A stretch of DNA of 6,907 nt, taken from Candidatus Pacearchaeota archaeon. Lineage in GTDB: Archaea > Nanoarchaeota > Nanoarchaeia > Pacearchaeales > GW2011-AR1. The notes beneath the pieces were generated by a model. That model searched no databases. It worked only from the letters and a program-made list of their open reading frames with translations, and was not told the DNA's origin. The position numbers were made by a program, and so were the translations under genes. Every line of letters begins with the position of its first letter. Positions within the stretch are counted from its first letter, which is position 1. This document shows positions 5,251-6,907 of the stretch, in pieces. Where the stretch lies: the NCBI GenBank assembly GCA_002690445.1, contig NZER01000469.1, forward strand, positions 1-6,907, given 5' to 3'.

Positions 5251-6907
5251 ATGGCAAAGATAGCCGAGGCATATGTTGAACTGTTCGCTCGGATGGACAG
5301 GCTCAAGAAGGGCATGGCCCGTGCGGGCAATCTGGTCAGGAAGGGTATGGCTAAGATGACCGTAGCGGTCAAGGCCTTTGCTGCTGCAACCCGTACAGCT
5401 ATGCGGCACGCTCGCATGGCTCTACTGGCCTTTGCCGGGGCTGTCGCTGGGGTATTGTATCTGACCGCACAGCAGGAAAAGGCCGAGGCCAAGCTGGCGG
5501 CCGTCATGCGGGCCACGGGTCACGCCGCCGGATTCACTACCGAGCAGATGCTGAAAATGGCGAGCGCCATGCAGCATCTGATAGCCGTGGGGGACGAGGA
5601 GATAATCAACGCGCAGGCCCTGATGTCGACCTTCCTGAACATCGGCGGCAAGGTGTTCATCGACGCCATGGAGGCTGCAGCCAACCTCTCGCGGGTATTC
5701 GATCAGGACCTCCGGCAATCCGTACTGCAGCTGGGCATCGCCCTGAACGATCCGGTGCTGGGCTATACGAGGCTGCGGCGGGTAGGCGTGAACTTCTCGG
5801 CTGTCCAAGTCCAGCAGATCAAAAACTTCGCCGCACTGGGCGATATAGTATCAGCCCAACGAGTAATTCTGAAAGAGCTGGAAACGGAAGTCGGCGGCGT
5901 GGCCCGTGCCTACGGCGAGTCGCTGGCTGGGCGGCTGGCTCTGGTCAAGGGTCTGCTGGGCGATCTCGTACAGGCTTTTGGCAAGGCAGTCACTGCAGGC
6001 CTGCCGTGGGAGAACCTTCTGGGCCGGATTACTAAAGCAACACAATGGATGGAAGCTAACGGTGAAACAGTAAAGGAAATCGTCTGGGCAATCGGCAAGG
6101 CCATGTTGGCTGTTGGGACGGCTGTCGGCAAAGTTTTTCTAACGATAATTACCGCCATATATGACCTCATTACAGCCCTATCAGAGCTGCGAGGTATGTC
6201 TAAAGGGATGGGGCCGGGAGAGATGAATGTTGCCGGCCTTCCCGTAGGCGGCGTACAGGCTGAAATAGATCATTACCGCCAGTATATGAATGAGGAAGAC
6301 GCCCAGCGGGCAGGCCGCAAGCAGTGGGGCAAGCGGATGGAGCGGCGGCTTGAGATGGTGAACCAACGGCAAGCAGCTCCTATCGGCAAGGAGGTTGGCG
6401 GCCTGAAAGACGCGCTGCAAGACTTGACCGATACAGCAGGCGATTTCTATTTCCTATGGGAGCAATCGCAGCGTGAAGTCATTGATGACCTATATGGTAT
6501 GGCGAAGGCAGGCAATGAGGCTGCTGGCAAACAGGCGGCTCTAGCGGCCGCATTCAAGGAAGTACAAAAAAGCCTGCCGGGATTTCAGGAGCGTGGGGCT
6601 GGTATCATTGGCAAGTTCTTCGAGTCAATGGGCCGGGGCGATATAGCCAAGAAACTGAGTATCCGCAAGGAGCTGAACGACCAGCTCAAGGCCCTGACGG
6701 AATTCGAGGACAAGCTGATCGCGGCTAATATGATGACCGTGCAATGGCGTGGGGAGCTTGTCTTCTTGCGTAAGGCACTGCACGATACGGCTGCTGCTGA
6801 ACGCTCTGTTATAGAACAGCAAAGGCAGGCTAATACCAGAGCGGTGGCCGCTGGCTTCGCCCAGCGCATTGGTGGCATCGGGCCTATAAAGCTGGACGCT
6901 GGTTTCA
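5251..6907 (+). CDS. Tail length tape measure protein, 3' partial
   Basis: The frame is open from ATG 5251 to the right edge, 552 codons, so the C-terminus is missing. GAGGT at 5240-5244 is the likely binding site. The N-terminus is basic and helical (RMDRLKKGMARAGNLVRKGM), then a hydrophobic helix at about 56-72 (MALLAFAGAVAGVLYLTA). Residues about 73-240 carry the siphophage tape measure block: EKAEAKLAAVMRATGHAAG, then GDEEIINAQALMSTFLNIGG, then LGIALNDPVLGYTRLRRVGV, and AQRVILKELETEVGGVA. A second hydrophobic stretch is at about 277-310, and charged helical sequence follows (ERRLEMVNQRQ, RKELNDQLKALTEFEDKL). The protein spans the tail lumen and sets tail length; the hydrophobic segments may help DNA cross the host membrane. 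A peptidase or lysozyme domain, common further downstream in such proteins, would lie outside the window. Confidence 0.93.
   Translation, partial: MAKIAEAYVELFARMDRLKKGMARAGNLVRKGMAKMTVAVKAFAAATRTAMRHARMALLAFAGAVAGVLYLTAQQEKAEAKLAAVMRATGHAAGFTTEQMLKMASAMQHLIAVGDEEIINAQALMSTFLNIGGKVFIDAMEAAANLSRVFDQDLRQSVLQLGIALNDPVLGYTRLRRVGVNFSAVQVQQIKNFAALGDIVSAQRVILKELETEVGGVARAYGESLAGRLALVKGLLGDLVQAFGKAVTAGLPWENLLGRITKATQWMEANGETVKEIVWAIGKAMLAVGTAVGKVFLTIITAIYDLITALSELRGMSKGMGPGEMNVAGLPVGGVQAEIDHYRQYMNEEDAQRAGRKQWGKRMERRLEMVNQRQAAPIGKEVGGLKDALQDLTDTAGDFYFLWEQSQREVIDDLYGMAKAGNEAAGKQAALAAAFKEVQKSLPGFQERGAGIIGKFFESMGRGDIAKKLSIRKELNDQLKALTEFEDKLIAANMMTVQWRGELVFLRKALHDTAAAERSVIEQQRQANTRAVAAGFAQRIGGIGPIKLDAGF

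Overview
The window is a block of late structural genes from a tailed bacteriophage or prophage of siphovirus type (long non-contractile tail). Every supported gene is on the + strand. Genes are packed with 1-8 base overlaps (TAATG, GTGA, TGATG) or gaps of 4-26 bases. The purine-rich Shine-Dalgarno sequences (AAAGGAGG and shorter forms) point to a bacterial host. The host itself cannot be named from this sequence. No integrase, RNA gene, CRISPR array, promoter or terminator is visible, so the block probably sits inside one long late transcript that starts upstream and continues past the right edge.

Left part (1-1154): the 3' part of a gene for a LamG/concanavalin-like (jelly-roll) protein, then an orphan 92-residue gene. 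Both are AT-richer than what follows and look like accessory genes placed beside the head module. Middle part (1154-4015): the head-tail connection (neck) set in canonical order. It has a gp6-type connector carrying two inserted domains, an unusual membrane-anchored coiled-coil protein, a gp16-type head-closure protein, an HK97 gp10/Mu gpG-like tail-joining protein and a DUF3168-type tail terminator. Right part (4030-6907): tail assembly. It has the major tail tube protein, a 46-residue four-cysteine (zinc-ribbon-like) protein, a tail assembly chaperone pair joined by a predicted -1 ribosomal frameshift, and the first 552 codons of the tape measure protein, which runs off the right edge.

Working together, the connector, closure, gp10-like and terminator proteins would form the interface between the filled capsid and the tail. 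The tube protein would polymerise around the tape measure protein, which sets tail length, while the chaperone pair keeps the tape measure protein soluble until the tube assembles. Four genes do not belong to this standard set: the LamG protein, the 92-residue protein, the membrane coiled-coil protein and the four-cysteine protein. They are the parts most worth a second look. I see no convincing evidence of a wholly new multi-gene system; the novelty is in these accessory genes and in the elaborated connector.
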